Positions 60,620 through 64,000 of a DNA stretch of 64,000 nt are shown piece after piece. The first letter of the stretch is position 1. Each line of letters opens with the position of its first letter. The DNA is from Pholiota molesta (lineage: Eukaryota > Basidiomycota > Agaricomycetes > Agaricales > Strophariaceae). The stretch covers positions 124,001-188,000 of the forward strand of contig JACGCK010000065.1 of assembly GCA_014925825.1 (NCBI GenBank), read 5' to 3'. Position numbers and translations under genes: made by a program. Under the pieces are notes generated by a model, which was not told the DNA's origin, ran no database searches, and saw nothing but the letters and a program-made list of their open reading frames with translations.

Positions 60620-63200
60620 GATGTCCTATGACGGCGACACCGGAAAACTCTTGCGTTCAACATTTTGAACGTTGAGCCCAGGTGCTGGCGGCAAGCGCGA
60701 TGCGCTGGCAATTGGCCGGTCTTGTGGGTTCCCCTCTTCAGCCCACCCATATCCAACCAACTTTGTGCCACGTACATCCTCCTTTGCTATTGCGAGCTCA
60801 AGAGCTTGTTTGCTGTTCGCTCTGAGAACTTAGGGAGCGGTTGCATTACTCATTCGTCGATGAGCAAGAGATAGACTGCCTTCTAAGTTCTGGTCGCGAA
60901 TGCGAGGGTGATGGACTGGAATAGAGCATGGAGACCTTCCGTGTGTATGAGCAGAGGCGACGACGCGGCAACTGTGAGCTGGGTGTTTCCGAATGCGCGC
61001 AACGCCGGCCGAGCGGCGAGCGGCGAGAGCCATGCGGCCCGTTTGTGTGGCGCATTGCCCGATGCGGGCAGGAGACGGCGCACACAATTCAGCCACATAT
61101 AAAACAATATGTGAGCGCCACAATTATAATTCTCCAACGTCCGGTGGAAGGCCCAAGCATGGAGCGCCGAAGACTCTATTGAGTTATGAAAGAGTGGCAC
61201 TGAGTGCTGTTGACTTGCGCCTGTTGGAGATCGAATGTCGTCGTGCTCGTCTGTACATATTGTGACCAATCCTGATACACCACGTCGTGATTAACACGCT
61301 GCTGACGTCTGTGCAGACCTTGGGGGGGTAGCGGCAACGAAGCAAGGGGCGACGTCGCGAACCTCGGAGAGCAGTAGCGACTCGATGGAAGACTCGGAAG
61401 GCATGAGCCAAGAGGCGGGCGAGTGTTACTGCAAGTCGAGGAAGTAGGCAGGCTCAAATCGACAGAGGGAGGATTTGGAGAAGAGGATTGGGGTGCGTAA
61501 GGGATGTCGCCGGTCGCAGACGACGTTCTTCGCGGGCCATGGTATGAAAGGCATCAAAGGTTGCAGTGACCAGGTTGCACGTAATCCAGGAAGCATGAAG
61601 CGGAGTGATGAAACACTGGATAGGAAACAATGGTAGGCCTGACTTATACACGCTGTCCGACCATAACTCGAACGCGCTGTGTCGCAACGGGCACACTAGA
61701 AAACATCGCGCTAGAGTATTATGTGCTCCAGATGTGCTCCAAAATTCAGTCAAGATTCGAGCTGAAGGCTGAAAGAACAGTGTCAAAAGGGCCGGAGAAG
61801 AGCGAAGTTGGGATACTTGCCTTTGGCTTCGCTGGAAATCGAAACTGGTGATTCAGCGCATATGGAGATTATAGAGGGGAATTCTTGCACAATGGCCCGG
61901 GAGCCTGTGAGTCGGAGAGGGGGACGACTGACACCTGGACGCGAAGACGAGCGTCGAAAGGGCAAGACTTGTGAGTGGGGTGGTAAGGTTCGTCGTTGTT
62001 CGCGTTGGCGCGCTAAAATTCTGCCTCGAGATATATTGGAACCAACGACGTTGTGCCCCCAGATGTCAGGCCGCAGCTTCGTAGCTTGTTGGTTGTTGCA
62101 ACGACTGGCGTAACAGGACCTAAACACCTCGACTGAACGGCGCCAAAACACGGGCTGATGTTGTCGCCAAGCTGCTGTTACTCATACACGACGAGAATAA
62201 GGACGGTGGCGAGGGTGGCAATCAGAGCGACCTTTGGCCAAAGGATGACGCGAATATATCTGAATGTCGGTGTGGATGCCAACGGCAAATGATCATCTGG
62301 GTGCTGTTGACACTGGCGATAAAATCGGCGTTGGTTGGGGTGTATGGTATGGCTGGCATAGAGTGCGTGTTCAATGATTGGTGTGGTGTTGGTGTTGAAA
62401 GAGGCGGTAACAACATAGGTTCGGGGTTCTCATTGTTTGTGTTTGATAATGTCGTTGTCGATGGTAAACTTGTCGCCTATATTTTAGGCCCTCTGCAAAA
62501 CCCTATACTGGAATTATTTCTCCTCGACATGTTTGACCAGCGACGGGGACACGGACGGGGCCACAGGACTCCCGAAATTGATTGTCTCTTGACCCCGAGA
62601 AATCTACAACTCAAACGCGTTACATTCTACTCCGCCGGTGGAGGACGAGAATGCTTGCCTTTACCCTAAAATAGACTAATCATGCCAAAGAAATCTTTTT
62701 GAAGATCATGATTGCCATGCCCTCCTGGATCTGGCAAGTCAGTCCCTATCTTCGCTTGTTCTAGTTGGGTTCTTCGGAGAATAGCGCTGGGCGCTGGGAA
62801 GGCCGGGAGATGTGTATAAACGTATCCGAGGACCCCGCTGCCTGGATAGCCTCCAGATCTACCACATTGGTCAACATATCAAAATGGGCCAACAATGAAA
62901 AGTGTTACCGTTGTGCTAGTGGTGCTGCTGGCCGCCTTGTTTTCTCTGCCGCTCAGTTCTTTGGCCTCTCAATTCTTAAGCCGTAGAATAGATCACAATG
63001 CCACCACTTCAAAATATATTAATGTGGAATTATTTATCGTTCAAAATCCTGCTAAATTTGCAACTCATTGTCCGAGACCACCACCGCCACCTGTGCCATC
63101 AATTTCTCTGGGCTTCCAGATCAGTCCTATCCGAACCGCCCTGATATTCCAGAAAACTGAATCATGGCGTGACCATCAAATTACAAGGTCATAACGTACG
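60620..63200 (-). repeat. Decayed copy C of the unknown gene/repeat family
   Basis: Read on the minus strand, it matches copy A in order: the GGGGTCAAGAGACAATCAAT block (62605-62575), CGACAAGTTTACCATCGACA (near 62470), VNHDVVYQDWSQYVQTS (near 61290-61240), LPASGNAPHKRAAWLSPLAA (near 61075-61015), and AASSPLLIHTEG to LAFATRT (near 60960-60895). Read on the plus strand, it matches copy B up to about 63195. Frames are interrupted, so no product is expected. At 62150-62250 (-) a hydrophobic segment (VALIATLATVLILVVYE) precedes a stop. Confidence 0.5.
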
Positions 63201-64000
63201 AACTTGTCAACTGTTAAATGCGACATGCCCTCCTTTTAATCTTGAATGATCACCACCAGGCGACATAGAGTAATGCGAACAGCGCAAACTTTATTTTTTT
63301 GGCACGCATTTTTGAAATAATCACCGGCCACGATTGGGGCGAGACAGACGTTGGAGACATCAAGGGCTTATCGATGCCGGAATCAAACGAGTTGCCGGTC
63401 GACCTGGCCACTACAAGGGCAGTGCTTGGAATTGATCATACACGCCTGCGTTAACAATGGGCCCTTCCGGAATTGAGATGGAAGTTGAGTTTCGGGCTGT
63501 AGCTCTGCAGCCCCGAACTCGCGCACGTTTATCAGAGGCCTCTAACACGTAGTACCTATTGCGATATCCCTCGTATTATTGGGTTTCATGTACGATCCAA
63601 AGGAACATTGAGCGTCGAGTGACGAGGTGAAGTCGTTGCCGAATTTCGGTTGTTAATTCCGAACCCGCGCACGCACGCGTGTTTCCCAGACGCCTCCAAC
63701 ACACAGGACATATTAATTACTATGTCTTTTATGTACTTAATATGAGTACGTGCTTTCAGACAAGCATCAGAAAAGGCCACCTCGATGTCATCTAGATTTT
63801 GGTGCTGCGCCTCGAGGCCGCACGTGCAGGCCCTAAAATGTATATGTGTCGAGCATCATATCTTCCTTGATAAATATTCGCCTTTCATATGGACCATGGA
63901 GACCCTCCATTGTAGTATCACACCGGTACCGCCGTATCGGTCCCGAGCCCAAATGAAAACAAGTACGCTGGGGCTTCCATGACATTGTTGGCCTTTCGGC
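63201..64000. other. No gene recognised; diverged tandem repeat
   Basis: A unit beginning C(C/T)GAAC(T/C)CGCGCACG occurs at about 63514 and 63660 and continues through CGCCTCCAACAC-type sequence to a TTT(C/T)ATGTA near 63590 and 63733. This suggests an old tandem duplication of about 150 bases. No coding signal. Confidence 0.35.

Noticed and set aside
61176..62113. Several overlapping 70-130-codon frames on both strands
   Set aside because: They overlap repeat copy C and conflict with each other; only the short conserved protein blocks are credible.
1..64000. CRISPR arrays, bacterial operons, riboswitches
   Set aside because: None seen and not expected; intron-rich eukaryotic gene structure throughout. 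The regular repeats present are microsatellites, coding Gln runs or the tandem units listed.

Overview
This window reads as nuclear DNA of a filamentous basidiomycete, most likely an Agaricomycete. Genes are split by many GT-AG introns of about 45-65 bases. The recognisable families are typically or exclusively fungal or basidiomycete: DUF1752, Zn2Cys6 with fungal_trans, DUF7918, a CE4 chitin deacetylase ending in DSTWTC, NACHT-ankyrin debris, and a Copia element primed by a half initiator tRNA. Exon chains below were built by eye from splice sites, reading phase and remembered family motifs; no search was run. The species cannot be named.

Layout. 1-4199 (-): large DUF1752/AreA-like regulator running off the left edge. 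4200-16.0 kb: gene-poor, with a young gag-only Copia element (9685-11062, AGCGC target duplication), an inverted-repeat element (12.3-13.3 kb), an ankyrin pseudogene (14.7-15.5 kb) and a MITE-like hairpin element (15.8 kb). 16404-19798 (-): intact multi-exon gene of an expanded Agaricomycete family. 20.5-22.5 kb: first copy of a decayed unknown gene/repeat family with further copies at 54.4-56.0 and 60.6-63.2 kb. 24.0-24.7 kb: broken DUF7918 gene. 25.6-29.9 kb (-): Gln-rich C2H2 regulator. 30.2-31.9 kb: decayed locus with tandem internal duplications. 31.9-36.3 kb: no convincing gene. 36.3-46 kb: gene-dense housekeeping/secretory block (unknown protein, Cys-rich membrane protein, DHHC palmitoyltransferase, secreted protein, Rossmann-fold protein, chitin deacetylase). 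48.2-52.2 kb (-): Zn2Cys6 regulator with a 6-nt micro-exon that supplies part of its zinc cluster. 56.9-60.0 kb (+): C2H2-type protein and an intact DUF7918 protein between two repeat copies.

Five intron-containing genes (42.9, 44.6, 41.5, 56.9 and 58.7 kb) assemble with exon totals divisible by three. Several others (1-4 kb, 25-30 kb, 36-38 kb, 39-41 kb, Copia gag) need one- or two-base shifts, often in GC-rich or homopolymer stretches. The two Copia LTRs differ only by two homopolymer-length changes. This pattern suggests residual assembly indels in part of the window, so 'pseudogene' calls that rest on single frameshifts are provisional.
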